A stretch of 64,000 bases of DNA from Leptodactylus fallax (GCA_947044405.1 CAMRHE010000028.1:8702001-8766000); one strand, 5' to 3'. Positions 11,217 to 24,189 are shown, counted from the first letter of the stretch. The notes: a model not told the origin generated them from the letters alone. A program made the numbers and translations.

Positions 11217-12663
11217 AAGGAGAGAATTCACTATTTTGATATTTATAGATGGGTTTTCTAAACCAGACACCCTCTTAAATACATTTTTAGACCCTACGTG
11301 CAGATAAAGCAGGGTTAAATGCGTGACTTACTGTACCTGCTGCTTTGACAGCACAGAGATAAGATAATGCTGAACAACCACTAAGAATAAATTACACTGT
11401 GGCAAATAAGCCAAATGACAAACTCAGCTCTGCTACCTCTGTCGCTGCTATTTCTGGCAAAAAACATATTAAATCTTTTAATGTCACACTAACAATGTCA
11501 ATGAAAGAGGAAGCAAATGTGACATGTCATGGCTAGGGGACATGGTTCAGCTTTAGCTTTGTTAATAAAAATCGGTTCTTTTACGTTCAGTATTTTGGGG
11601 TCGTCTCAATGAGATTCAGGCAGAAAATTTCAAAACATTAGGTATTCTAAGAAAAAAAGTGCATATGTCTAAGAACAGGCCAGAATTGCATAGCATTTCA
11701 CATTAAGAGACTGAAAGCAAGTGGTTGGTATGTACAACAAATAAGGAAGCAATGAGTGGGGATTCCCCCTGGAAGTTCCCAGACATTACTAGCTAACACC
11801 ATCTGCACAGGCCAGTGTTCTGGCTGCAACTTCACAGGCAAGACCTGCCTAGCCCTGTCCTGGATCTAACACAGAAATATAATACTCATGGGGAAGCTAT
11901 AAGGTAAATGTCACATAGAACACATATTATTTTTAGGTACTTATACTTTTATAACTTTGTATACTTTTATTGCAGGGCATTGACATTTTAAAGGTTGCAG
12001 TTTTGCATTGCTGAGCTCACAACTTGGAGGGGACTGGGGTAGAAATATTGTATTGTGGGGGAATTTGTTGAATCAATGAAGTCAATTTATCGATAGTGGA
12101 TTTTTTTTTGTTTTGTATTTTAGCTGCATTTTGTCATTTTAGCCAATGAAAGGCAATAGGGAAAAAAACCCCCCACAAAATATTACACTAAAAATAATGT
12201 CACGGCCTATGTGTACTGCAACATTGTAGTAAAAAGTAAGTGATGAACAGGAAATTTATATATTATATTACATATTATATTTTATTACATTTACATAACA
12301 GAGAAACAAAACAAATACTGTCTGTAAAGCGTTGTATGACGGCATCCACATTAATCCACTTTACTTCTGTATAATTTCATATTGATGTATAAAGAAGGTT
12401 TTTTCTGGATTATAATTGAATTAGTCGAATACAAAATATTTGGGGGAATTTATAAAAACTACACACTCCAGAATTCTGGTGTTAAAAGTTGGAAAAAAGA
12501 TTGTTTGGGAAAGTGGGTGAGGTCAGTATATCTACTTGTCTGCAGATCTAGTGAGTGAATGGTGTAGACAGGGGAGGAATATTTCAGGATAGAAATGTTA
12601 TATCTATCATTGATAAATTTGGTGCAAATTACCCCAATGCAGACTCCAGAAAAACTGACTTTA
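11217..12663. other. No gene recognised
   Basis: AT-rich intergenic sequence with no frame, splice pattern or repeat family that I can support. Confidence 0.5.
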
Positions 12664-13193
12664 ATGCTGAGTCCCCACGTAGCGAGCTGCAGCCAAAAAT
12701 TGCTCCGGAAAAGACCATGGTGGAAATGCATCACAGTTTTTTCGCAGCACTTTTCACAGAAAGTCCACAGTTTTCCTCTGCAGACTTTCTGTCCCTATTA
12801 TACTTATATGGAAAACTCCAGCATTTCTTTAGGTATAATTGACATGTTACGATTTACAAAAACATGCAGATTTTTTTTCTGCAATGTGTGGATGGGATAA
12901 GCTAGAAGCCCATCCCCTTTGCAGGTACTGTAATATGGGGTATTTTTGCGTATTTGCAACGTGGGATCCAGACCTAAGGTTAAAACCCCACGTTACAGAA
13001 ACGCAGATTTTTTTTGTTGCCAATTATGCTGCGTTTTTTTGAGCCAAAGCCAGGAGTGGATTGAGCAGAAGGGAGAAGTATAAGAACGTCCTATATATTT
13101 CCCATTCCTTTTGTAGCCATTCTTGGCTTTGGCTCAAAAAACCGTAGCAAAATCTGCAACAAAAAAGCCGCCACATGGGACCTCAGCCTAAAA
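12664..13193. mobile_element. Foldback dispersed repeat of the TCCCCACGT type
   Basis: The left part reads GCTGAGTCCCCACGTAGCGA and the right edge reads CCACATGGGACCTCAGCC, its inverted partner. Internally there are further inverted blocks: GCGTTTTTTTGAGCCAAAGC near 13031, and its complement near 13122-13150 (GGCTTTGGCTCAAAAAACCG). Related copies occur at about 39819-40091, 47378-47670 and, split by a Tc1 insertion, at 44275-46120. Confidence 0.7.
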
Positions 13194-13803
13194 ATTTCCC
13201 TTATGATAACTCTCCCCCATTGTGTTCTGTTCTATCAGATGACATATTATAAAGATTGAAGAAGCTCTGTAATATGGCACCATATGGCGGTACACTGAGG
13301 AGTACCTATAGCTCTGCAGTACATAACCGCCATAGGACTCCATACATATAGCATTCCCACATGAGCCCTTAGAGGAATAAAGGGGTAAATAAATTATACA
13401 GAATACAATATCCAATCACAAACCAAGTTACTAAAGTGCGAGTCTTATTGTAAAAAGGTATATTTAGGGCCTATAGTGATAAAATGTCTCATTTGCTGCC
13501 ACTATATTCTTTATATTGATTTTTTATTTCTAACCACATTTATGTATCATTTTATTATCATTAATAGCAGTTAGTCATAGTAAAAGTAGTAGTAGTGGAA
13601 ATAGTAGTGGTGGGCGGAGGTCGGGAATGAGTATTGCCAGCAGTATTATTTCTTTTTATGTGTTTTTTTTATTCTTAAGCTATGTTTAAGGTGTTTTAGG
13701 ATAATACTGCTTCTCACCATTGTTTTTTATGTTTAATTCATACTTTGCTTACTATACATTAATTAAATGGCATCTAAAAGATAACATAAAAATTCAGATC
13801 TTA
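13194..13803. other. No gene recognised
   Basis: Contains a short imperfect TAGTAG-rich patch near 13575-13612. Nothing else stands out. Confidence 0.5.
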
Positions 13804-14162
13804 CAGGTGCATCTCAATAAATTAGAATATTTATTGAGTAATTCAGTAATACAATCCATAATCAGCGTCTTCCATGATGGTGTGTTCTACTGAACCAGAC
13901 TGAGGGACCATTTAAAGGCTTAGGAAACCTTGGCAGGTGACACTGAATTTACAATACTGAACTTTTTCACAATATTCTAATTTTCTTAGATTTGGGTTTT
14001 CATTACTTGTAATCCATAATCAACATTTACAGAAATTAAAACACTTGAAATAGAAGACTCTGTGTGTAAAGAATCTAGAAAATATAGGAGGTCACTTTTT
14101 TAATTTAATTACTGAAATAAACAAACGGTTCAAATATATTCTAATTTATTGAGATACACCTG
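13804..14162. mobile_element. Internally deleted foldback MITE, 359 bp
   Basis: Same family as 7473-8017, with identical CAGGTGCATCTCAATAAATT left end, CACCTG right end and TA on both sides. It keeps the left arm and centre but lacks most of the right arm, so it jumps from the TTTTTAATTTAATTAC centre to the last 60 bases. This is how a shorter non-autonomous derivative would look. Confidence 0.9.
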
Positions 14163-14918
14163 TATATCATTATGATATAAATGGGGGGAATAGAATGTAA
14201 TGTCTCCTAGACTTGGCTGTAATGTGCCTTCAATTTTATTGGGATGCCCAGCAGTCAGAAAAACAAGGTGCTATGATTCCATGTGCTTGCCCACATTTCC
14301 ACTTACTACTATGGGACTTCCTGGTCAGCAATCTCCAGCAGTCCCATAGAAGTATATGGAGCGGTGGCTAAACACGCGCACCACCACTCTATGCATATGG
14401 GGCACTTGCAGGTCCGGGTCTTGCGATCACTGGTACCCCCAGAGATCAGACACTTATCCTTTATGTTGTAGAATAATTTCTTTAATGGGAGAACTCCTTT
14501 AAGCCTTTGGTAATAAATATTTTTTCTCTACATTTTCGATTTGGTGATACATTTTTTTTCCATTTAGAAATGTTGCTTTACAGAAGACGTAGTAGAAATG
14601 TTGCAATATAGGTAATTCCTTCTTGTCACTGACAAATTTAGTTGTACATGCAAATGTTTCTGGTTAGTGCAGAGAATATCAGATGCTTAAAAGGAATCTC
14701 CATGGCTTCCATGCAAAATCTATAGCAGGGCCCTCACCTACCATGAGACACTTATTAAACTCTTCTTATGTAGCAGAGGGGACTTTGGACCCACTTAGGA
14801 GGTAGGACAGAGCACAACTGCTAGCACTACACCCTCTATAGCTACATCCCTGTGTAGCCTATGTGATAAGTATTTATATAAGGTTATGTGTCTTCAGTAG
14901 GTCGGCTATGATTACTTA
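14163..14918. other. No gene recognised
   Basis: No supportable gene or repeat boundary. Confidence 0.45.
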
Positions 14919-15102
14919 TTGTACTTACTTATATAGCGCCAACATATTCCGCAGCACATTACAGAGATGGTCATTAAACTGTCCCCAATCTAAATTCAGT
15001 ATCAGAAATCTAGGAGGAGAGCCACACAAACACGGGGAGATCCTACAAACTCCACGCAGATGTTGTCTTGGGTAGATTCGAACCCTGGACCACTGAGCCA
15101 CC
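14919..15102 (-). repeat. tRNA-derived SINE, minus strand
   Basis: Read on the minus strand it starts with TGGCTCAGTGG, a good A box, followed by GGTTCGAATC (15075-15084), a good B box. It then carries a body with CTCCCCGTGTTTGTGTGG and the conserved tail GCGGAATATGTTGGCGCTAT. The A and B boxes are only about 5 bases apart instead of 30-40, so the tRNA-like head has an internal deletion. Tails of the same family occur at 24711, 43079 and 51250. Confidence 0.8.
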
Positions 15103-16338
15103 GATTATTTCTATCATGATCAGTGGCCGAATGCAACATACAAGTAAATATCTGAAGTTTGGGGAGGAGGAAGTTACCCTCATAGGACTTCCCGTAGCTC
15201 CTTCTGACGCAGTTCTCAGGTTGTCAGATTGGCTCCTGTCGCCAGGATGTGATTATGAAGGACATTGTTCCAGAATGACAACAGGAAGTTCTTATCATTT
15301 ACTTTCTTGGAAGCCGTGGGTAAAACTGTGACTTATGCAAACTTAGGCCAGACAGACTAAAATGTGCCAGATTTATCACAGTGGTTTATGCTGGATGAAA
15401 TTCTTGTGAAAATACTACATGCCCGATCCTTTTTTCACCTAAAAAATTAACATCATCTGAGCATCAAATAAACATGGTTGGGCAGTCCCACCTTGATCGA
15501 TAGGTTAGACCAATCTTCAAATTATGTACATGCAGCAGCCATTTGGGAGGAAGGTCAGGAGTTTAGGAGTAGTAGCTGCTGTAGTCATGGTGGCAGGGAT
15601 CTCTACCAGATCCTCCGGCACTCCTCCTAGGCTGGGGCAATGCTGAGGGGGCCTGAAGAGCACCTGATGGAAGTAGTTATGCTACCGCAGGGCATGTCCT
15701 AATGGTGAGCCTTCCTGAGTCTGATGGGAGTTGGGGTGCCCCTGATGGTAGATGTAGGAATGAGACTCAGGAAACAGGGTTGTAAATTAAATAACTCATG
15801 GTTTACTGATGAAGAACAGGGGATAACAAACAGTTTCTTCTAGATTCTGGAGATACAGAACTTTAGGAATCCAGTTAGGCTGCAGCTGACTTTTAATATG
15901 GTACATCTGTGTCTCCCTTGCTGGGACAGTCTTCCTCTGTACAGTGTGCTTCCAGTCTCTAAATCCACAAGTGTCTGCAATGTCCTGGCTGAGGAGTGCA
16001 GATCCAACAAGATTTGCCTTGTCTGACCTGAGGTCAAAAAACAGGTTCATAGCTATGAGGTCCATATAACATACAACCTCTCAGTTTTCTCTTGCACACA
16101 ATATACACAAACATGAGCAGGGATTACTCCCATTTCCTGACTACAAACCAACACAATGACTGTCTCTGAGCTGGCTTGAGGCCATCATAACCAGGGATTC
16201 TCGCTCAGTCTCCAGACTTTCCAACTCCCTCCTCTTAGCTCAGAGAGGAATAGTCCAACTGTCTCCACGAGAGGCTCCTAAGTCAGGGGTTGTGCCAAGT
16301 ACCCACCTCAGAGCCTCCCCTAAAAGTACAAGTGTATG
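15103..16338. other. No gene recognised; possible decayed repeat
   Basis: No convincing frame or splice pattern. The part from about 15770 to 16330 is fairly rich in short C-containing words, reminiscent of decayed LTR-type repeats, but I found no matching ends. Confidence 0.4.
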
Positions 16339-16737
16339 TTAAAGGGGTTGTCCAGGCAAAAATGGACAACCCCTTTAACTTTTAAATCAGCTGGGGGCAG
16401 TAAAAAAAAAAAAAAAAAAAAAAACATACTCACCTGTCCCCGATGCTCCAGTATCCTCCCGATGCTCCAGTATCCCCCCGACGCATTCCGATCCTTCTGC
16501 TCTTCCGGAGTTCCACTGAAGCTGCTGATCACGTGACCACTGAGGCCAATCAGCGGCTTCAGGGGAACTCAGGAAGAGACCCGGGAGAAGCCACCAGAGC
16601 AGAAGAACCAGGACGCGCCTGGTGGACACTGGAGCATCAGGGACAGGTAGGTATGCATTTTTTATATTTTTTTCACTGCCCCCAGCTGATTTCAAAGTTA
16701 AAGGGGTTGTTCAATTTTGTATGGACAACCCCTTTAA
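16339..16737. mobile_element. TTAA-flanked foldback MITE, 399 bp
   Basis: Borders are TTAAAGGGGTTGTCCAGGC (from 16339) and GGACAACCCCTTTAA (to 16737), with TTAA at each outer edge. Inside, AAATCAGCTGGGGGCAGT on the left is repeated inverted as ACTGCCCCCAGCTGATTT on the right. A poly-A run sits at about 16402-16424. A related copy lies at about 23040-23465. Confidence 0.85.
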
Positions 16738-17771
16738 ATACACACAATGGTTTCCAGGCTATACACACAAGCAAGTACATTTCCTAGCTTCTGTAATGTT
16801 ATATACATTATATACATATTGCCATGTAAACTACTTTATGCCTATTGCAGGGCCTGAAGATGTATGACACAGGGATTTTGTCTTTGGTGTTCTCTGAGTC
16901 ACTATCGCCCACACTTCTTATTCACTATTAGGAAATAGTAAGTTAAAAGAGGGGGTTACCCTGCTGGGCTTCCCCTTTTAGTGAAAGCTGAGAGCCACCT
17001 TCAGACTAGCTCTTGATATTGGAAGGCGTCAGAGAATGACTTGCATGTAAATGGAAGGTGGAGACATTCTCAATACAACCTCCTTCTCTGCTTCCTCCTA
17101 AATGATTGATATTCTAAAATAGATTTTAATCTAAAAAAAAAGAAAGAAATGAAAATGTCTTTGAAAATTTCTTATAAATGCAAGTTTGTACAATTCATGA
17201 TCATTGCTCATTTCTCTCAGTTCCTCCTCATTGAAAGTGAGTGCATAAAAGAATTGTGTAGAGCATGCAGTAGAAGAATGGATTTGCTGGTTGCTGTCAT
17301 ACCAGTCGTTGGGTACACAGTGACAGTGTCGACTTGGTGCCTAGTGCCCACCAGTGGAATTCTTTCTGGGGACCCACTATACAGCTAAATGTAAATATTA
17401 CCTGCCTCACAGGGGTGTAGCTATAGGGGGTGTAGAGGTAGTCATCACTACCAAAACCTGGACCCTGAGAGGGCCACAGAGGTCTCTATGCCACACTAAA
17501 TATACTACTATTTTTAATGGCACATGGTAAATAGGGGCCCCATAATAGATTCTGCATTGGGGAACAGGAACTTCAAGTTATATCTCTGCTGTCTCACATT
17601 TTTTCAGTAGCCGCTATGTAGCCGTTGCCTTAAAATAGGACCCCCTTAACTGCGGGATCAAAATAATTGGATTAAGGGGTCCTACAGTGACAGTAAGGAG
17701 ACGGGACCCAAGAGGGAAGATACTGATTGGCCTGTGTCTGTGCCTATATGTCTTCTCAGCCACCCAATGTA
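16738..17771. other. No gene recognised
   Basis: The short frame at 17149-17388 shows no family resemblance, and I regard it as chance. Confidence 0.5.
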
Positions 17772-19333
17772 CAGTGAGGAAAAAAAGTATTTAGTCAGCC
17801 ACCAATTGTGCAAGTTCTCCCACTTAAAAAGATGAGGCCGGCCTGTAATTGTCATCATAGGTAGACCTCAACTATGAGAGACAAAATGAGAAAACAAATC
17901 CAGAAAATCACATTGTCTGATTTTTATAGAATTTATTTACAAATTATGGTAGAAAATAAGTATTTGGTCAATAACAAAAGTTCATCTCAATACTTTGTTC
18001 TATATCCTTTGTTGGCAATGACAGAGGTCAAACGTTTTCTGTAAGTCTTCACAAGGTTGGCACACACTGTTGCTGATATGTTGGCCCATTCCTCCATGCA
18101 GATCTCCTCTAGAGCAGGGATGTTTTGGGGATGTCGCTGGGCAACACGGACTTTCAACTCCCTCCAAAGGTTTTCTATGGGGTTGAGATCTGAAGACTGG
18201 CTAGGCCACTCCAGGACCTTGAAATGCTTCTTACGAAGCCGCTCATTCGTTGCCCTGGCCGTGTGCTTGGGATCATTGTCATGCTGAAAGACCCAGCCAC
18301 GTTTCATCTTCAATGCCCTTGCTGATGGAAGGAGGTTTGCACTCAAAATCTCACGATACATGGCCCCATTCATTCTTTCATGTACACGGATCAGTCGTCC
18401 TGGTCCCTTTGCAGAGAAACATCCCCAAAGCATGATGCTGCCACCCCCATGCTTCACAGTAGGTATGGTGTTCTTTGGATGCAACTCAGCATTCACTCTC
18501 CTCCAAACATGACGAGTTGTGTTTCTACCAAACAGTTCTACTTTGGTTTCATCTGACCATATGACATTCTCCCAATACTCTTCTGGAACATCCAAATGCT
18601 TTCTAGCAAACTTCAGACAGGCCCGGATATGTACTGGCTTAAGCAGGGGGACACATCTGGCACTGCAGGATCTGAGTCCCTGGCGGCGTAGTGTGTGTCA
18701 TTCACTAGGTCCCCCCCGTGTGGTTCTGGGATTTTTGCTCACCGTTCTTGTGATCATTTTGACCCCACGGGGTGAGATCTTGCGTGGAGCCCCTGATGGA
18801 GGGAGATTATCAGTGGTCTTGTATGTCTTCCATTTTCTAATTATTGCTCCCACAGGTGATTTCTTCACACCAATCTGCTTGCCTATTGCAGATTCAGTCT
18901 TCCCAGCCTGGTGCAGGTCTACAATTTTGTTTCTGGTGTCCTTCCACAGCTCTTTGGTCTTCACCATAGTGGAGTTTGGAGTGTGACTGTTTGAGGTTGT
19001 GGACAGGTGTCTTTTATACTGATAACAATGTCAAACAGGAGCCATTACTACAGGTAATGAGTGGAGGACAGAGGAGCCTCTTAAAGAAGAAGTTACAGGT
19101 CTGTGAGAGCCAGAAATCTTGCTTGTTTGTAGGTGACCAAATACTTATTTTCCACCATAATTTGCAAATAAATTCTTAAAAAAATCAGAGAATGTGATTT
19201 TCTGGATATGTTTTCTCATTTTGTCTCTCATAGTTGAGGTCTACCTATGATGACAATTACAGGCCGGCCTCATCTTTCTAAGTGGGATAACTTGCACAAT
19301 TGGTGGCTGACTAAATACTTTTTTTCCCCACTG
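17772..19333 (-). mobile_element. Tc1-like transposon, family II copy A, defective
   Basis: The ends CAGTGAGGAAAAAAAGTATT and AATACTTTTTTTCCCCACTG (inverted) are flanked by TA at 17770-17771 and 19334-19335. Terminal repeats run about 200 bases. The transposase reads on the minus strand. It is an inverted neighbour of copy B (20621-22126), about 1.3 kb away, with their transposase 5' ends facing each other. Confidence 0.93.
17987..18967 (-). pseudogene. Tc1-like transposase pseudogene, family II copy A
   Basis: The N-terminal helix-turn-helix part (18967 down to 18698) reads like copies B and C. The frame then breaks: the G run after CCACAC has seven bases where copies B and C have six. Shortly after, about 43 bases present in the other copies are missing (the stretch coding [13 protein letters not shown]). 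The two changes cancel in net frame but create stops. From 18595 to 17987 the catalytic half is open, with [26 protein letters not shown] and a last motif changed to [11 protein letters not shown]. The enzyme should be non-functional because the linker region is lost. Confidence 0.9.
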
Positions 19334-19335
19334 TA

Positions 19336-19946
19336 TCTATAGATAATAAAATGGGGAGTTAAATACTCTACCCAGTTTATTATATGGGCACATAGGTTGC
19401 ATCTGATTGTATATGCTGTCTATTTGTATATAGTGCCGTGAGGGTACTGTGTCATACAACACTCTTGTGAGGGGTTGGGGGGCTAGGGGCCCACCGGAGG
19501 ATTCACCTGCTCCCCTGTGGGCCATTCTGAGCCTGCACAGGGATACAAAGGACATCCTGTGGTCAAACTTGTAAGGCATTGTAAGGCACATCTTAAAATA
19601 AAGAAAACTATAACGCCCAGCCAATTTATAGAAACAGATTTTCGGGAGGAATAACAGAGGAATGGTCACAACATCGATTTTTAAGAAAAAAATGCTCCAG
19701 TATGTACTAAAACAGCAATGTCAGGAGATCCGATGGGTTATCTTTATACACACATGGCAATACCTGTTCCAGTTTTGATACTTGGGTAAAAAAAAAAAAT
19801 GTGTCACTCGACCTAAATGCTTACACATCACTTAGATCTTAGTTGTGAAAGTTCAGAACTTTTATGTTTCCTTTCTAGTGATATTTATGTTACTAAGCGA
19901 TGTCATATTGAAACATTTATCAACAATTAACTAACACATATACAAC

Positions 19947-19948
<2 letters not shown>
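19336..19948. other. No gene recognised
   Basis: A small imperfect palindrome (GGGCCCACCGG...CTGTGGGCC) lies near 19487-19525. The minus frame at 19337-19669 is not recognisable. Confidence 0.45.
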
Positions 19949-19983
<35 letters not shown>

Positions 19984-19985
19984 TG
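19949..19985. repeat. (TA)n microsatellite
   Basis: TA run of about 35 bases followed by CTGTATATATAC. Confidence 0.9.
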
Positions 19986-20364
19986 TATATATACACATTT
20001 GTACAGAAAATTTGTCTTTTACGTGGGTTCTTCTAAAACAAAGAATACAGAATGTAAGTTAAAGTGTCTAATGGAGTTGACTGATGTAAACATCATGTGG
20101 CTCATGCTTGACATCAAACCAGCGTATCACACAAAACCAGACCTGGACTAGGATCAGAGGCGTAACTTGAGGCAGAATCTGTAATGGGGCCCCTACTTAT
20201 CATGTACTGTCTATAATACTGGTGTCTTCTTATATAGCAGAAAGGCATTTGGGCTTCCTGAGGTTTTAGGACCCGATAGCAATTGCTACCCCTGCACCCC
20301 TATACTGAGTACGACTAATAAATAACTACAGTACTGTACACACGTAACTACAACTAGAAGCCCA

Positions 20365-20505
20365 ATCTCCTTGCTCCCCAGCATGGCACCCCTGTAGAAC
20401 TTGGTCCCCAGCATGGCACCATTCTCATTCCTGGTCCCCAGTATAGAATTCTTAGTCCCCAGTATGGCTTCTCCTCTAGTTCCTGGTACCCAGCACGGTA
20501 TCCCT
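20365..20505. repeat. Degenerate minisatellite with CCCCAGCATGGCACC core
   Basis: The motif TGGTCCCCAGCATGGCACC and variants recur about five times with irregular spacing of 30-36 bases. Confidence 0.6.
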
Positions 20506-20620
20506 CTACCTTTTTCAGTTGCGACCAAGGCATCTAAATAGTGATCTAATAGTGATCTGTTGCTATGACAGCTGAGAGCCTATTAGTAGGGATCTTAGAA
20601 TATTTATTTATATATATATA

Positions 20621-22126
20621 CAGTGGGGGAAAAAAGTATTTAGTCAGCCACCAATTGTGCAAGTTCTCCCACTTAAAAAGATGAGGCCGGCCTGTAATTG
20701 ACATCATAGGTAGACCTCAACTATGAGAGACAAAATGAGAAAACAAATCCAGAAAATCACATTGTCTGATTTTTTAAGAATTTATTTGCAAATTATGGTG
20801 GAAAATAAGTATTTGGTCACCTACAAACAAGCAAGATTTCTGGCTCTCACAGACCTGTAACTTCTTCTTTAAGAGGCTCCTCTGTCCTACACTCATTGCC
20901 TGTAGTAATGGCTCCTGTTTGACATTGTTATCAGTATAAAAGACACCTGTCCACAACCTCAAACAGTCACACTCCAAACTCCACTATGGTGAAGAACAAA
21001 GAGCTGTGGAAGGACACCAGAGACAAAATGGTAGACCTGCACCAGGCTGGGAAGACTGAATCTGCAATAGGCAAGCAGCTTGGTGTGAAGAAATCAACTG
21101 TGAGAGCAATAATTAGAAAATGGAAGACATACAAGACCACTGATAATCTCCCTCCATCAGGGGCTCCACGGAAGATCTCACCCTGTGGGGTCAAAATGAT
21201 CACAAGAACGGTGAGCAAAAATCTCAGAACCACACGGGGGGACCTAGTGAGTGACCTGCAGAAAGCTGGGACTAACGTAACAAAGGCTACCGTCAGTAAC
21301 ACACTACACCGCCAAGGACTCAGATCCTGCAGTGCCAGACGTGTCCCCCTGCTTAAGCCAGTACATATCCGGGCCCGTCTGAAGTTTGCTCAAGAGCATT
21401 TGGATGTTCCAGAAGAGTATTGGGAGAATGTCATATGGTCAGATGAAACCAAAGTAGAACTGTTTGGTAGAAACACAACTCGTCATGTTTGGAGGAGAGT
21501 GAATGCTGAGTTGCATCCAAAGAACACAATACCTACTGTGAAGCATGGGGGTGGCAACATCACGCTTTGGGGCTGTTTCTCTGCAAAGGTATCAGGACGA
21601 CTGATCCGTGTACATTAAAGAATGAATGGGGCCATGTATCGTGAGATTTTGAGTGCAAACCTCCTTCCATCGGCAAGGACATTGAAGATGAAACGTGGCT
21701 AGGTCTTTCAGCATGACAATGATCCCAAGCACACGGCCAGGGCAACGAAGGAGCGGCTTCATAAGAAGCATTTCAAGGTCCTGGAGTGGCCTAGCCAGTC
21801 TTCAGATCCCAACCCCATAGAAAACCTTTTGAGGGAGTTGAAAGTCCGTGCTGCCGAGCGACAGCCCCAAAACATCAGTGCTCTAGAGGAGATCTGCATG
21901 GAGGAATGGGCCAACATACCAGCAACAGTGTGTGCCAACCTTGTGAAGACTTACAGAAAACGTTTGACCTCTGTCTTTGCCAACAAAGGATATATAACAA
22001 AGTATTGAGATGAACTTTTGTTATTGACCAAATACTTATTTTCCACCATAATTTGCAAATAAATTCTTAAATTATCAGACAATGTGATTTTCTGGATTTG
22101 TTTTCTCATTTTGTCTCATAGTTGAG
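20621..22126 (+). mobile_element. Tc1-like transposon, family II copy B, 3'-truncated
   Basis: The left end CAGTGGGGGAAAAAAGTATT follows TA (20619-20620). The internal sequence matches copy C base for base over long stretches. On the right, homology stops after TTTTGTCTCATAGTTGAG (about 22126). The last 90 or so bases with the outer terminal repeat are missing and replaced by A-rich sequence. Confidence 0.9.
20986..22008 (+). pseudogene. Tc1-like transposase pseudogene, family II copy B
   Basis: The frame keeps the full 341-codon length of the family without net frameshift but carries stops. At codon 211 a Glu codon (GAA in copy C) is TAA, and at codon 239 a Trp codon (TGG) is TAG. Before the first stop the helix-turn-helix region, WSDETK and the GGGN-TLWGCFS box are intact. 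After it, QHDNDPKH and SSDPNPIEN are still readable. The mutations look like simple point decay after insertion. Confidence 0.93.
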
Positions 22127-22638
22127 AAAAAAATTTAATTTTTTTTTTAAATATCCCAGCTATAAAAATATAAAATATTTATCACATACAGTGAACACCA
22201 TAGCAGAAAAAAAAAATTCAGAATGGCTAAATTGCTGTTTTCTTGTTGCTTCACCATCCAAGAAATGTAATAAAGTTGTTCAAAACATCATATATTCACC
22301 AAAATGCAAAAATACAAAAAAAAAAATTTATGGGTGACCCACGGAATACACATAGCATACACTTGCCGATGGCCTTAAAATGAAAGCTGTAAGAAAATGT
22401 CATTTTTTTCCAATTCCACCCCATTCTGTATGTTTTTTTCCAGCTTTCCAGTACATTGACCAGACTATTAAATGGTGCCACTATAAAGTATAATGGGGCA
22501 CATTTATCAGTACTGGAGAACTTTGGAGTACAGGAGAACTAGTTCATACTTTTAGATATGATTTATGAATCTGTCATACGGACCTTCAGAAATATGGGGT
22601 ATTTCTAGAAGCTCCAAAATTCAGATTTTACATACAAT
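22127..22638. other. A/T-rich sequence, no gene
   Basis: Contains several A and T homopolymer runs. Short frames here carry no family signal. Confidence 0.5.
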
Positions 22639-23039
22639 CTGACTTAGGGTATGTACACACAGAGATTTTTGAAGGCTGAAAAAATCTGCTTCAGGAATTA
22701 GGAAATATTTTTATGATGCGTTTTTTTACATGATGCAGTTTTTGTCGCTTTTTCATTGCATTTTTTGTCACGGTTTTTCTGTGGTTTTTTGCTCCACCGC
22801 ACTGTATGGACCTGGAAACTTCCCTTGTGCTTGTGCTTTCTGATGCAGTTTTTGCAAAAACCACGTAAAAAACGCATCAAAAACCACGTTTCATTTTTTC
22901 CACCTCCCATTGATTTCAATGGATTTCAAGGTGGAACCCACCTGAAGATAGGTCATGTTGCTTTTTCTCCTCTAACTGAAAAAATCAGCTAGAGGAAAAA
23001 AACTGCTACTGACTCCCATTGAAATGAATGGGAGGTGTT
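22639..23039. repeat. Foldback dispersed repeat (CACACAGAGATTTTTGAAGG type)
   Basis: Begins GGGTATGTACACACAGAGAT and contains CCATTGATTTCAATGG and TGACTCCCATTGAAATGAATGGGAGG, the self-complementary words typical of this family. Relatives lie at 36919-37236, 41154-41532 and 43836-44274. Confidence 0.6.
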
Positions 23040-23465
23040 TTGGGGGCAGATTTTGAGGCGGATTTCTGTCCCTGGTGCTCCGGTGCCTCCCAGTGCTGTC
23101 CAGACCTGCCGATCCATTGTTCTCTTCCAGCAGAAGTCCCTGCTGCACTTGACCTGCTGCCATTCAGCGGCCTCAGCAAAGGACAAATTACATCACTACC
23201 TGTGATGCCCCGGGTCCTGAGGCAGCTTAGGTCGCTGATTGGCCTCAGTAGTCATGTGACCGCTGAGGCCAATCAGCTTCTTCAGCAGAATGGACCAGAT
23301 CACAGCTGGCGACAAATTTTACTTCAAGAAGACACTGGAGCAGAAGGACCGGACCGCACTGGGACGACCCCAAAGCACTGAGGACAGGTGAGTATGATTT
23401 TTTTTTTTTTCACCTCCCCCTGCCTATTTAAAAAAAACATTTTTTTGCCCGGACAGTCTCTTTAA
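23040..23465. mobile_element. TTAA-type MITE, right half preserved
   Basis: Resembles 16339-16737: the GTGCTCCGGTGCCTCCCAGT block, the TGATTGGCCTCAG...CTGAGGCCAATCAGC inverted pair, GGACAGGTGAGTATG and a right border ending TTAA (23462-23465). The left border is replaced by the preceding repeat. Confidence 0.65.
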
Positions 23466-24189
23466 CTCACAGGCTGTAAGGGACAAATATTTGGCACATG
23501 CATCAAAAACCATATAAATTTGGGCACAAATTAAGCAGACCCAATGTGTCCTGCAAAAGTAAGTCCCCAAATTATTCTGTTATTGGAACAATATAAAAGT
23601 TATGGCTTTTGGAAGGCAGGGATAAAAAAACAAAATAAAAAAATTGCAGTGTCCTTAATGAGTCATATAGGCTAGAATTTTTCCTGTTCATTCCATTTCA
23701 TACTATAAGTAGATGTACTCTACAGATGCAGCGTGTGCCAGATACCCTTGAAAAAGGATGAGCTGCAATACCAAACACAGCCTATGGACAGAGATGGCGC
23801 TGTGGATGGAATAAAGGCAGATCTGCTATTCAAATTATAGACAACCAACTTGCTACATGTCATACTCTACCAGCAGATGGTAATAAATTAACACAATGCA
23901 CAGGAGCACTGCTGACACTTCTAGCAGAACTTGGCACCCGGCAAGCCCTTTTTTTTTTACCTTTATAGCCACTTAATGAGACATGTGATAAAAGAAAGTT
24001 AGTTGGGGGTCTGACTTTTTAGACCCCCTGACTTCTTTGACCACATTAATGACCCAAATTCTTGTTCTTGGCCAGGGAGCAGGGAGAACATGTGCTATAG
24101 AGATGAATGATGGCGAGCATGATGTGGAGCAGTATCCATAAACATTACTCTGACCGTCTAGTCAGTCACTACACTGTATAGAAACTGCC
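23466..24189. other. No gene recognised
   Basis: No supportable feature. Confidence 0.5.

Noticed and set aside
15075..15100. Possible tRNA gene from good A and B boxes
   Set aside because: The boxes are only about 5 bases apart and followed by a SINE body and tail, so it is a tRNA-derived SINE, not a tRNA.
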